DNA from: Chloroflexota bacterium
GTDB taxonomy: Bacteria > Chloroflexota > Anaerolineae > Anaerolineales > Villigracilaceae
Reading direction: 5' to 3'
Length of the DNA: 47,486 bases
Assembly (NCBI GenBank): GCA_024434165.1
Contig: QMIW01000024.1
Location: 1 to 47,486, forward strand
In this document: piece by piece, positions 34,832 through 41,944 of the stretch
Layout of the letters: each line of letters opens with the position of its first letter
Numbering within the stretch: position 1 is the stretch's first letter
The notes under the pieces: generated by a model
Databases searched by the model: none
Seen by the model: only the letters and a program-made list of their open reading frames with translations
Told to the model about the DNA's origin: nothing
Program-made: the position numbers and the translations under genes

Positions 34832-35205
34832 TCTTTGGGCGGTTCGGGTTTCGGTGGTTCGGATGGCGGTGCCTGGAAGGGACGGAAGAGGCTGTCTGCC
34901 AGGGATGAGTTGCTGGGGAGGTGGATTTCGCCGAAGGCGGCTTCGTAACGCGCGATGTTTTCGGTGAGGGCTCTCAGCAGGAGTTTTGCGCTCAGCGGGG
35001 TCATCACCACACGCGCGCGAATCTTTGCGTTGGTTTCGCCGGGCAGAAGGTGTGCGAAATCGAAGACAATGTCGGAGGGAGAATGGGCGATGCGCGCGAG
35101 GTTGGCGTAGACCAGTTCGAGGTCTGGCGGGAGCACCAGCGCGGGACCGGCAGGCTTGGGAGGGGTTTGGGGTGTGGTCATTTTTTTGTGAGCCCCTGAA
35201 GACAT
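34828..35205 (-). CDS. DUF3467-type small protein
   Basis: 125 residues if started at 35205, 117 if started at ATG 35181. The core LELVYANLARIAHSPSDIVFDFAHLLPGE with ARVVMTPLSAKLLLRALTENIARYE is the pattern of the DUF3467 family, small proteins of unknown role. Both ends are Pro-rich. The 35205 start has GAAGG 7 bases upstream, better spaced than anything before 35181. It lies between ssb and the translin gene on one strand and overlaps the latter by ATGA, so the three are likely one transcript. Confidence 0.78.
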   Translation of the reverse strand: MSSGAHKKMTTPQTPPKPAGPALVLPPDLELVYANLARIAHSPSDIVFDFAHLLPGETNAKIRARVVMTPLSAKLLLRALTENIARYEAAFGEIHLPSNSSLADSLFRPFQAPPSEPPKPEPPKE

Positions 35206-35232
35206 TCAATGCCTTCAGAGGCTTGATAATTT

Positions 35233-35661
35233 TTAGAAGGGAATGTCGTCTTCAGGGGGAAGTTCCGCCATATCCATATTGCCGATGCCGGCGACGGGTC
35301 CGCTTTCGCCTTCGGCACGTGAAGACAGGAAACGCACAGTTTGCGCGGTGACCTCGAAAGAAGCACCGGCTGTACCGTCCTGTTTGGTCCAGATGCGCGG
35401 ACCGCCCGTGGTTTTATCGGGTGTCAGGCGCCCTTCAATCAGTACCTTGGTGCCTTTCTTGAGATATTGGTTGCATACTTCCGCTGTTTTGCCCCAAGTG
35501 GAAATACGAAACCAAATGGTCTCCTTGACCTGCTCACCGTTACCAGCGGTATATTGACGGTTGGTGGCAACCGAAAAGGATGTAACAGCCTGGCCGGAGG
35601 GGGTATATCGCATCTCCGGATCCTTGCCAACATTGCCGACGATGATTAGCGTGTGATACAT
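35233..35661 (-). CDS. ssb: Single-stranded DNA-binding protein
   Basis: 142 residues. An OB-fold begins YHTLIIVGNVGKDPEMRYTPSG, with ETIWFRISTWGKTAEVCNQY and KKGTKVLIEGRLTPD as later conserved strands. The C terminus ends in the acidic tip DDIPF, which recruits replication and repair partners. GAGGAGA lies about 8 bases before the start. The protein is short, with a brief linker of about 25 residues between the OB-fold and tip. It leads an apparent operon with the DUF3467-type and translin-like genes and perhaps the membrane protein. Confidence 0.93.
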   Translation of the reverse strand: MYHTLIIVGNVGKDPEMRYTPSGQAVTSFSVATNRQYTAGNGEQVKETIWFRISTWGKTAEVCNQYLKKGTKVLIEGRLTPDKTTGGPRIWTKQDGTAGASFEVTAQTVRFLSSRAEGESGPVAGIGNMDMAELPPEDDIPF

Positions 35662-35816
35662 GGGGGAATCTCCTCGTGAGTTAGGGTACCCGTCGAAACA
35701 CGGCGGGGGGAAATGTGACCACGCTCATTTTACCCCTGCTCGTGTTTTGTAAGAAAGTAATTTAAGGAATTGTCTTGTTAAAATAAACTTCCACTTGAAA
35801 TCGAGGAGAAAAGATC

Positions 35817-36350
35817 ATGTCTGAAACCGCCCCAAAACGCTATCATCCTGCGCATGTCGTCATCCATTGGCTGATGGCATTGCTCGTTGTCCTGATGCTT
35901 GGAGTTGGCAAGGTTGTCATGCCGGGCATCTCTCCCGAAGACCCGCAAAAGGCGATGATGCTTCAGTCCCACACTTATATCGGCGGGGCGATTGCCGTCC
36001 TGTTGATCGTCCGGCTGATTCTGCGCTTCACCACCAAACGCCCCGCGCCCGCGGATGCGGGGAACGCCTTCCTGAATTGGACGGCGAAGGCGGTGCATTT
36101 CCTGCTTTATTTGCTCCTGATCGGCATGGCGGTCAGCGGGCTGGGCTTGTTCCAGATGGCGAACCTGCCTGCCGTGTTCAGCGGCGCACAGCCGTATCCC
36201 GCCAACTTCTTCGATTATCTGCCGCGCGGCGGTCACGGACTGGTCTCCTGGCTGCTGCTGGGGCTGGTGGCTCTGCATTTCGGCGCGGCGATGTATCACC
36301 AGTTCATTCGCAGGGATAATCTGCTCGGACGCATGTGGTTCGGCAAATAA
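35817..36350 (+). CDS. Cytochrome b561 family protein
   Basis: 177 residues with four membrane helices. YHPAHVVIHWLMALLVVLML places the first His ligands in helix 1, and LQSHTYIGG, AVHFLLYLLLIGM and ALHFGAAMYHQFI supply further His residues, as in bacterial b561 proteins that bind two haem b and move electrons between quinol and other acceptors or oxygen radicals. GAGGAG precedes the ATG. Upstream at 35777-35792 is GTTAAAATAAACTTCC, almost the same as the sequence before the cupin gene (36511-36526); both contain a possible -10 (TAAAAT). Confidence 0.88.
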   Translation: MSETAPKRYHPAHVVIHWLMALLVVLMLGVGKVVMPGISPEDPQKAMMLQSHTYIGGAIAVLLIVRLILRFTTKRPAPADAGNAFLNWTAKAVHFLLYLLLIGMAVSGLGLFQMANLPAVFSGAQPYPANFFDYLPRGGHGLVSWLLLGLVALHFGAAMYHQFIRRDNLLGRMWFGK

Positions 36351-36352
36351 GT

Positions 36353-36511
36353 TAACTCAAGTTGCCACCTTCCAATAGATTTTCTAGGTTTCCCGCCCAA
36401 AGCCCTCACCCTGCCCTCTCCCGATGGGAGAGGGGGAAGTCATCCCAGAAGATATAACCTTGTTTGGGGTGAGGGAAGCCTCTTGAAACCAAGGCAGCAA
36501 CTCGAGTTAAG
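36353..36511. mobile_element. MITE-like element, family 1, copy 2
   Basis: About 159 bases in inverted orientation to the copy at 23806-23962, with the same terminal inverted repeats (CTCAAGTTGCCACC at the left, its counterpart at the right ending CTCGAG) and TTAA on both sides. The interior segments, including CCCTCTCCCGATGGGAGAGG, match copy 1. It sits two bases after the stop codon of the b561 gene. Confidence 0.72.
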
Positions 36512-36518
36512 TTAAAAT

Positions 36519-36550
36519 GAACTTCCGAAGAGCGACTTCGGAAGTTCTTA
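36519..36550 (+). promoter_or_regulatory. Perfect hairpin in the leader of the cupin gene
   Basis: A 12-bp perfect stem (36519-36530 with 36536-36547, GAACTTCCGAAG paired to CTTCGGAAGTTC) with a 5-base loop is followed by TTATTT and then the cupin ribosome binding site GGAGG. A TAAAAT that could be a -10 lies just upstream (36513-36518). It may be a terminator for the upstream gene or a 5' leader hairpin. Confidence 0.55.
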
Positions 36551-36563
36551 TTTGGAGGCTGTC

Positions 36564-36926
36564 ATGACCGTAAAACATTCCCATGATGTCGAAGCGAAGA
36601 ACGTCGCCGCGGGGAAAGATACGACCATTCAGGTGTTGATCTCTTCGCAGGAGGGACCGAACTTTGCCCTGCGGAAATTTTCCATGCAGCCCGGCGGCGG
36701 AATGCCGCGTCACACCAACACGGTGGAGCATGAGCAGTACGTCCTGCGCGGCGAAGCGGTCATCACCATCGGCGGCGAGACGCATCACGTCAAAGCCGGG
36801 GATGTGGTCTTCATCCCGGCGGGAGCGATCCACTCGTATCAAAATACAGGCAAGGAGCCTTTCGAGTTTTTGTGCATCATTCCCAACAAGGAGGATGTGA
36901 TCAGGATTGTGGATGAGGCATGCTGA
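36564..36926 (+). CDS. Small single-domain cupin protein
   Basis: 120 residues. The cupin motif 1 reads MPRHTNTVEHEQYVLRGEAVITIGG (two or three His and one Glu as metal ligands) and motif 2 GDVVFIPAGAIHSYQNTG (last His ligand). Length and motif spacing fit a lone beta-barrel cupin that binds one metal ion; activity cannot be told. ATG 36564 follows TTGGAGG. It stands alone between a MITE-like element with hairpin and a nine-base periodic array that begins six bases after its stop. Confidence 0.87.
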   Translation: MTVKHSHDVEAKNVAAGKDTTIQVLISSQEGPNFALRKFSMQPGGGMPRHTNTVEHEQYVLRGEAVITIGGETHHVKAGDVVFIPAGAIHSYQNTGKEPFEFLCIIPNKEDVIRIVDEAC

Positions 36927-36931
36927 TGCAA

Positions 36932-36967
36932 GAAAGACCTTCGAAGTCTTGAAGACCCGGAGGTCTG
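36932..36967. repeat. Nine-base periodic, self-complementary array
   Basis: Four units at nine-base spacing (GAAAGACCT, TCGAAGTCT, TGAAGACCC, GGAGGTCTG) share an AAGAC/GTCTT core, so the whole can pair with itself. It lies 6 bases after the cupin stop codon. The remaining DNA to 37143 shows no gene. Confidence 0.5.
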
Positions 36968-37143
36968 TACTTTCCACCGTTCACTGAGTGTAGCGCAAAA
37001 CTGCCGGTGACCTATGCTCAAAGCCGCCGCCGTTCGCCGGTGGGTGCAGGTGAGACGCAGCCCCCGGCGCAGGGATCGGATAGTTAGAATGAGAGGCTGG
37101 ACAGGCTGCCTCTGCTCGGAATGACCTATAAGGTTGTTGCGCA

Positions 37144-37854
37144 CTACAATGGCGTTTTCATCGGAATCCCCGCTTTGCGCGGATACTTCGGCGGTGTGGC
37201 GGCGACTTTCTCCACCAGCACGAGATAACGGTCGTCCGGCACGCCCGGCAAATGGACGGGAATCAACTGCTTCAATTTCCCGCCCAGGATTTTCATCGCC
37301 TTTTCAGCGGACTGCGCCTCGGCGGGTCCGCTTTCGCCTTTTTGGGCGAGCATCGTTCCGCCGATTTTTACCAGCGGCAGCAGGTACTCGCTCAGGATGT
37401 TGAGGTTTGCCACCGCGCGCGCCACTGCCCAATCGTACGACTCGCGGTGCGCGGGGTTTTGTCCCAAATCCTCGGCGCGGGTGTGAATGATCTCGATGTC
37501 TTCCAACCCCAGCGTGCGGATGATGTGCTGGCAGAACATGGCTTTCTTGCCAACCGACTCGACCAGCGTCACGCGCATGTTCGGATAAATGATCTTGAAG
37601 GGAATGCCAGGGAACCCGGCGCCCGTTCCCACGTCCACGAGGCGGTGCGGAGGGTTGGCTTTCCACGCCGCCACGCAGGAATACGAATCCAAAAAATGCT
37701 TGGTGCGGATGGACTCGACATCACGAATGGCGGTCAGGTTGAATTTCTGGTTCCATTCCACCAGTTCCTTTTCGTAATGGATGAGCGCCATCACCTGCCG
37801 CGCCGTAAGGTGGACGTTGAAAAGCGTTTTCGCATCCTGGATGAGAGAGTCCAT
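37144..37854 (-). CDS. rsmG: 16S rRNA (guanine-527-N7) methyltransferase
   Basis: 236 residues. LVEWNQKFNLTAIRDVESI near the N terminus, the SAM-binding HRLVDVGTGAGFPGIPFKI, VTLVESVGKKAMF and VARAVANLNILSEYLLPLVKIGG are the ordered RsmG/GidB motifs. The enzyme methylates G527 of 16S rRNA. The open frame extends 38 codons upstream, but the family starts at MDSLIQD. A TATAAT on the minus strand (plus coordinates 37862-37867) ends 7 bases before this ATG with no ribosome binding site, so the message is probably leaderless. Confidence 0.92.
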   Translation of the reverse strand: MDSLIQDAKTLFNVHLTARQVMALIHYEKELVEWNQKFNLTAIRDVESIRTKHFLDSYSCVAAWKANPPHRLVDVGTGAGFPGIPFKIIYPNMRVTLVESVGKKAMFCQHIIRTLGLEDIEIIHTRAEDLGQNPAHRESYDWAVARAVANLNILSEYLLPLVKIGGTMLAQKGESGPAEAQSAEKAMKILGGKLKQLIPVHLPGVPDDRYLVLVEKVAATPPKYPRKAGIPMKTPL

Positions 37855-37970
37855 ATATGGGATTATAAAACAAACGGCTGGTGCGTCGTTGGGAACGGCG
37901 AAGCGCCCCGTTCGGATTGGAGATTGCAGACGAAAAAAGAGGATGACACCTTGCGCGTCATCCTCCACCG

Positions 37971-38012
37971 ATCACTGGTTACTGCTCACTGCTCACTGAT
38001 CACTGATTACTT
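37971..38012. repeat. Seven-base periodic array at the 3' end of the DUF4349 gene
   Basis: Six units of seven bases (ATCACTG, GTTACTG, CTCACTG twice, ATCACTG, ATTACTT) run into the minus-strand gene so that its TAA stop (38007-38009) lies within the last unit. A nearby short hairpin (GGATGAC with GTCATCC, about 37941-37963) may act as a terminator. Confidence 0.65.
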
Positions 38013-38951
38013 CTTCACTTCTTCAACCTGCGGCTCCGCCTTTTTCTTTCCGCGCATCCGGCGGAAGACGGCGCGTGCGCCGAGGAAGACCAGGTAAAGC
38101 GGAATGCCAACGGTGACCAGAACAGGCAGCGTGTAAAGCGTGAAGCGGATGACAAAGTCCACGAAGCCCTGCCAGAAGTAGATCAGGTCCTGAATGGCGT
38201 CGCGCGCCACGCCCTGCGGTTCCCAGCCGCCGATCTCGATGGGCTGGACGGTCTCTTCAGCGATGATGCGGATGCTGATGGCGGAAAGCGCGGCGGCTTC
38301 TTCGTAGTATTGAATCTGTCCCTTCACCAGCTCGATCTGCTCGCGGTAATACATCAATTGGTTGAAGATGTTGACGACCTCATCGGTGTTTTGCGCGTTC
38401 TCCATGAGTTCGGTCAATTCGCGTTCGGCGGCTTCGTAATTCTTGAGGCGGGACTTCAAATCCACATACTCGGCGGTGACATCCTGACCGGAGCGGGTCT
38501 CGTTCTGGACTTCGACCACATCCGCCTTGATCTTGTCCAACGCCTCATCCAGACGTTCAGACGGCACGCGGATGGTGACAGCCGCTTCAGGGACGGGGGT
38601 ATAGTCGCTGGTGTAACTCTGGTACAGGCTGGATGAGACCACGAATCCGCCCATTTTCTGCGCCATCTCCTGTATCTCGTTCATGCGGGCTTCCACATCC
38701 GCAACGACAATGGACAGGTCGGCGTTTTGGATGACGATGCGTTCCACGCTCGCGGCGCGGGCATCGCCGCCCCCGCCTGAGCCGGGCGCTTCCTGCGCGG
38801 CGGGCTTGTAAGTGGGCATGGCTTCGGGCGCGCCGGCGTAATCGTACTCTTCCAGCATGGCGGGCGCTTCGGTGGCTGCCCGGCTGCCTCCGCAGGCTGT
38901 CAGAATCAATGCGGCGATGAGAACAATACCAAAGGGCAAAATGCGTTTCAT
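38007..38951 (-). CDS. DUF4349 lipoprotein
   Basis: 314 residues. A lipoprotein signal ends in LTAC with Cys20. After a Gly/Pro/Ala-rich linker, residues 70-235 have the DUF4349 pattern: IVIQNADLSIVVADVEARMN, GGFVVSSSLYQ, VTIRVPSERLDEALDKIKA and TAEYVDLKSRLKNYEAAERE, followed by a helix pair. A membrane helix at about 270-292 and a Lys/Arg-rich tail complete it, so the fold is displayed outside and anchored at both ends. The role of the family is unknown; it is often found in bacterial cell envelopes. The stop codon is part of a seven-base periodic array. Confidence 0.86.
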   Translation of the reverse strand: MKRILPFGIVLIAALILTACGGSRAATEAPAMLEEYDYAGAPEAMPTYKPAAQEAPGSGGGGDARAASVERIVIQNADLSIVVADVEARMNEIQEMAQKMGGFVVSSSLYQSYTSDYTPVPEAAVTIRVPSERLDEALDKIKADVVEVQNETRSGQDVTAEYVDLKSRLKNYEAAERELTELMENAQNTDEVVNIFNQLMYYREQIELVKGQIQYYEEAAALSAISIRIIAEETVQPIEIGGWEPQGVARDAIQDLIYFWQGFVDFVIRFTLYTLPVLVTVGIPLYLVFLGARAVFRRMRGKKKAEPQVEEVKK

Positions 38952-39021
38952 CTTCTTCTCCTTTTCATTCGGCGATTTCTCTGCCTAAAGGACGCGCCTT
39001 GTCGGGAAATAGTTCCGCCCC

Positions 39022-39110
39022 ATTAGACGATGGACAGTGGACGACGGACAATGGACGGTTCTGGCAGGGAATGGGATCGTCCATGGTCTACGTTCTGTCG
39101 TCCATCGTCC
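39022..39110. repeat. Seven-base periodic array with two inverted arms
   Basis: The left arm (39022-39056) has five units ending in GAC (GATGGAC, AGTGGAC, GACGGAC and AATGGAC among them). The right arm (39079-39110) has GTCCATG, GTCTACG, TTCTGTC, GTCCATC and GTCC, again at exact seven-base steps. The two arms are complementary in consensus and are separated by about 22 bases. The array ends 4 bases before the stop codon of the minus-strand phosphoesterase gene. Confidence 0.7.
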
Positions 39111-39114
39111 AAAC

Positions 39115-39846
39115 TTACCACCCTTCCGCGATTCTCACCGCATGTTTTTCCGGCAAGCCCGCCGAGCGGATGCGTTCCTGCACTTCGGCGATGTTGTATG
39201 CCACGCGCTTCGGAGTCCATGTGCGGGCTTCGGTGTCGTAGATGGCATAGGCGGCGCGCGGGTCCCGGTCTCGGGGTTGACCCACGCTCCCGGGGTTCAG
39301 GATCAACTTCGGGTGGAGGCGAAGCGGCACGTCCGGTCTGGTCTGCTCCACCGTCACCCGGTCCGATCTCTCGTCGCGCACGAAAATGCTCTGGATGTGC
39401 GAATGTCCCACAAAACACCAGGGCGTGTCGAAATGGTCGAAGTTCAAACGCGCGGTCAGCCCGTTCAGGATGTACTCCCACAGCGGGTCGCGCGGACTGC
39501 CGTGCGCAATGGTCGCCTCGCCGCGCACTTTTGCCTTGGAAGGCAGGGAGCGCATGAAATCCACGTTGGTGGCGGTCAGCACTTTTTCGTGATGCAGGAG
39601 CGAACGTTTTGCGTCGCCATTGAACGTCTCCAGCGGCATCTTGCCGATGACCGCCACATCGTGGTTACCCAGCAGGCAGGTGAGGTTTTTGATCTCGCGC
39701 ACTTCCTCCACCACGGCGTTCGGGTCGGGACCGTACCCGACGAGGTCGCCGAGGCACCACGTCTCGTCCACATCACCGGCGTCCTTCAAGACGGCTTCGA
39801 GCGCCGTGTAATTTGCATGAATATCCGACATGACCAGAATGCGCAT
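39115..39846 (-). CDS. Calcineurin-like metallophosphoesterase (YfcE/MJ0936-like)
   Basis: 243 residues. The metal-binding motifs appear in order: ILVMSDIHANYTALEAVL (Asp-x-His), ETWCLGDLVGYGPDPN (Gly-Asp), LTCLLGNHD (Gly-Asn-His-Asp), AHGSPRD and CFVGHSHIQ (Gly-His-x-His). Length and motif layout match small phosphodiesterases of this superfamily; the substrate is unknown. It starts one base before the 3' end of coaBC on the same strand, so the two are co-transcribed. Confidence 0.88.
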   Translation of the reverse strand: MRILVMSDIHANYTALEAVLKDAGDVDETWCLGDLVGYGPDPNAVVEEVREIKNLTCLLGNHDVAVIGKMPLETFNGDAKRSLLHHEKVLTATNVDFMRSLPSKAKVRGEATIAHGSPRDPLWEYILNGLTARLNFDHFDTPWCFVGHSHIQSIFVRDERSDRVTVEQTRPDVPLRLHPKLILNPGSVGQPRDRDPRAAYAIYDTEARTWTPKRVAYNIAEVQERIRSAGLPEKHAVRIAEGW

Positions 39847-39847
39847 G

Positions 39848-41053
39848 TTACTCCAACAGCCTTATAACGTGCTCGATGATTTTTTCAGCCGCTTCTGTTT
39901 TGGTCATCAACGGCAGTGGTTCCTTTTTGCCGTCCGCAAACAACAGCGTGATGCGGTTGGTCTCCACCGCAAATCCGGCGTCGCTGGCAGAGATGTCGTT
40001 TGCGGCGATGAAATCCAAGCCTTTGGATTTTAATTTCTCGGATGCGTTTTCCAGCAGGTCGCGGCTCTCGGCTGCGAACCCCACCATGACGGAAAAACGC
40101 CTCGTTCCCGACCCGGAGCCTGTCACTGTTTTCAGGATGTCGGGCGCCGCTTTGAGTTCGATCTGGGGAATCCCATCCCGCTTCTTGAGCTTGTCCTTCG
40201 CCGCATGTTTCGGGCGGAAGTCCGCCGCCGCTGCCGCCATGATCAGCGCATCCGCGCTTTCGTTGAGCAGGACGTCGAGCATGTCCTGCACGCTTTTTAC
40301 ATTGACAATGTTCGCGCCCACCGGCGGGGTCAACGCAGTGGGCGCGGTGATGAGCGTCACGTCCGCGCCCTGGTCGAGGGCGGCTTGCGCGAGGGCGTAG
40401 CCCTGCCTGCCCGAAGAGCGGTTGGTGATGACGCGCACCGGGTCAATGGCTTCCTGGGTTCCGCCGGCGGTGACGACGACTTTTTTACCGGCGAGCCTGC
40501 CGCTTCGTCCGAGCGCGAGGCGGATGTGACCCAGCGCCTCGGCAGGCTCCACCATGCGTCCCTTGCCGGAAAGCCCCGAGGCGAGGTGTCCCTCCGCCGG
40601 ACCGACGGCAATCACCCCGCGCGAGGTGAGCGTGGCGAGATTCGCCTGCGTGGCGGGGTGGTCGAACATGCCGCCATCCATGGCGGGCGCGATGAGGATG
40701 GGACATTTTGCCGCCAATGCGGTGACGGTAAGGAGGTTATCGGCGATGCCATGCGCGAGTTTCGCCATGGTATCCGCAGTGCAGGGCGCAATGACGAGCA
40801 GGTCGGCTGTCTTGCCGAGGCTGATGTGCATGACGTGGGCTTCGTCTCCCCACAGGTCTTTGTCGGTAAATGCTTTGCGCCCGGTGACGGATTGGAACGT
40901 GAGCGGGCTGACGAATTTTTCCCCCGCGCCTGTCAGAATGACATCCACCAGCGCGCCCGCCTGTGTCAGTTTGGACGCGATATCTGCCGCCTTGTACGCC
41001 GCAATGGACCCCGTGACGCCAAGAATGATGTGTTTACCCGAAAAGATGGACAT
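39848..41053 (-). CDS. coaBC: Bifunctional phosphopantothenoylcysteine decarboxylase / phosphopantothenate-cysteine ligase
   Basis: 401 residues. The FMN-dependent decarboxylase half begins IILGVTGSIAAYKAADIASK and has VIAPCTADTMAKLAHGIADN and LIAPAMDGGM. The ligase half has VVVTAGGTQEAIDPVRVITN, SSGRQGYALAQAAL, and the KDKLKKRDG loop. The enzyme makes 4'-phosphopantetheine for coenzyme A. The segment LASGLSGKGRM has Ser where the E. coli Dfp enzyme has its active-site Cys, and PAMD replaces PAMN; both substitutions may occur in other lineages. The start is at 41053; a TATAAT (plus 41063-41068) ends 9 bases upstream, indicating a nearly leaderless message. Confidence 0.93.
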   Translation of the reverse strand: MSIFSGKHIILGVTGSIAAYKAADIASKLTQAGALVDVILTGAGEKFVSPLTFQSVTGRKAFTDKDLWGDEAHVMHISLGKTADLLVIAPCTADTMAKLAHGIADNLLTVTALAAKCPILIAPAMDGGMFDHPATQANLATLTSRGVIAVGPAEGHLASGLSGKGRMVEPAEALGHIRLALGRSGRLAGKKVVVTAGGTQEAIDPVRVITNRSSGRQGYALAQAALDQGADVTLITAPTALTPPVGANIVNVKSVQDMLDVLLNESADALIMAAAAADFRPKHAAKDKLKKRDGIPQIELKAAPDILKTVTGSGSGTRRFSVMVGFAAESRDLLENASEKLKSKGLDFIAANDISASDAGFAVETNRITLLFADGKKEPLPLMTKTEAAEKIIEHVIRLLE

Positions 41054-41218
41054 ACTCAGGCGATTATACTTCCAACAGCGGGGAATCCCTGCCGCGAAAT
41101 TTTTTGGGAAAAATCTGCAAGCCATTCTTCCTGCCCCTGCCGGGTACGCAGCGCGGCTTGATTTGGATGCCGTAAGGCAGGTGTAAGTATTTTTTCCGGG
41201 TTTTCAGCCGGAAATCCG

Positions 41219-41247
41219 TGTACAAAAAAGATGACCGCCCATATAAT
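41219..41247 (+). promoter_or_regulatory. Sigma-70 type promoter of the methyltransferase / GT4 pair
   Basis: TGTACA at 41219-41224, a 17-base spacer and a consensus TATAAT at 41242-41247. The start codon follows 25 bases later with AAGGAAA as ribosome binding site. Confidence 0.6.
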
Positions 41248-41272
41248 TGGCGTTCAATAAGGAAACCTGCCC

Positions 41273-41944
41273 ATGGATGCAGCCATCGCCCGCGTAAACC
41301 GCTCCAAGGAAGACGCCCGCACAAGTTACAACCGCCTCAGCCGCTGGTACGACACAATCGCTGGAAGCACCGAGAAGAAGTACCGCGACATGGGCTTGCA
41401 GAAATTATCCGCCCAGCCCGGCGAAACGATTTTGGAAATTGGCTTTGGGACGGGGCACTGTCTCGTGTCGCTGGCGCAGGCTGTCGGTCCGGCTGGGCGC
41501 GTGATCGGGTTGGATATCTCCGATGGGATGCTTGCCGTCGCCAGAGACCGCCTCCAAAAAGCGGGCTTGGACGGGCGCGTGGATTTGCGCCTCGGCGACG
41601 CCGCCAGGCTGGAGTTTGTCGAAGCGGGCTCGCTCGACGGCGTCTTCATGAGTTTTACGCTGGAACTTTTCGACAACCCGGAGATCCCGCTTGTGCTTCA
41701 GGAATGCCGCCGCGTTTTGAAACCCGGCGGGCGCATCGCTGTCGTTTCCATGACGAAGACCGAGCCGCCCGGCGTGGCGGTCCGCATTTACGAATGGTTC
41801 CATGAGACCATGCCGAACTACGCCGATTGCCGTCCCATTTTTGCGCGGCGGGCGATGGAACAAAACGGCTTTGCGATTCAGGACGTGAGCGTCTCGTCCA
41901 TGTGGGGGCTGCCGGTGGAAATTGTGCTGGGGAAGAAGGCATGA
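41273..41944 (+). CDS. Class I SAM-dependent methyltransferase (UbiE/phospholipid methyltransferase-like)
   Basis: 223 residues. ARTSYNRLSRWYDTIAGSTE at the N terminus and GETILEIGFGTGHCLVSLA (motif I), GRVIGLDISDGMLAVAR (motif II) and VLKPGGRIAVVSMTK mark a UbiE-like methyltransferase; FYSRLS..YD-type starts are common in quinone and phosphatidylethanolamine methyltransferases. Substrate unknown. It has its own promoter, and its stop overlaps the start of the glycosyltransferase (ATGA), so both probably act on one product, perhaps a lipid. Confidence 0.85.
   Translation: MDAAIARVNRSKEDARTSYNRLSRWYDTIAGSTEKKYRDMGLQKLSAQPGETILEIGFGTGHCLVSLAQAVGPAGRVIGLDISDGMLAVARDRLQKAGLDGRVDLRLGDAARLEFVEAGSLDGVFMSFTLELFDNPEIPLVLQECRRVLKPGGRIAVVSMTKTEPPGVAVRIYEWFHETMPNYADCRPIFARRAMEQNGFAIQDVSVSSMWGLPVEIVLGKKA

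Noticed and set aside
34831-35209. N-terminal extension of the translin-like ORF
   Set aside because: Arg/Pro-rich shadow of the DUF3467-type gene; the translin family begins at 34831.
37855-37968. N-terminal extension of rsmG
   Set aside because: Not part of the family, and a -10 element lies within it just before the family start codon.
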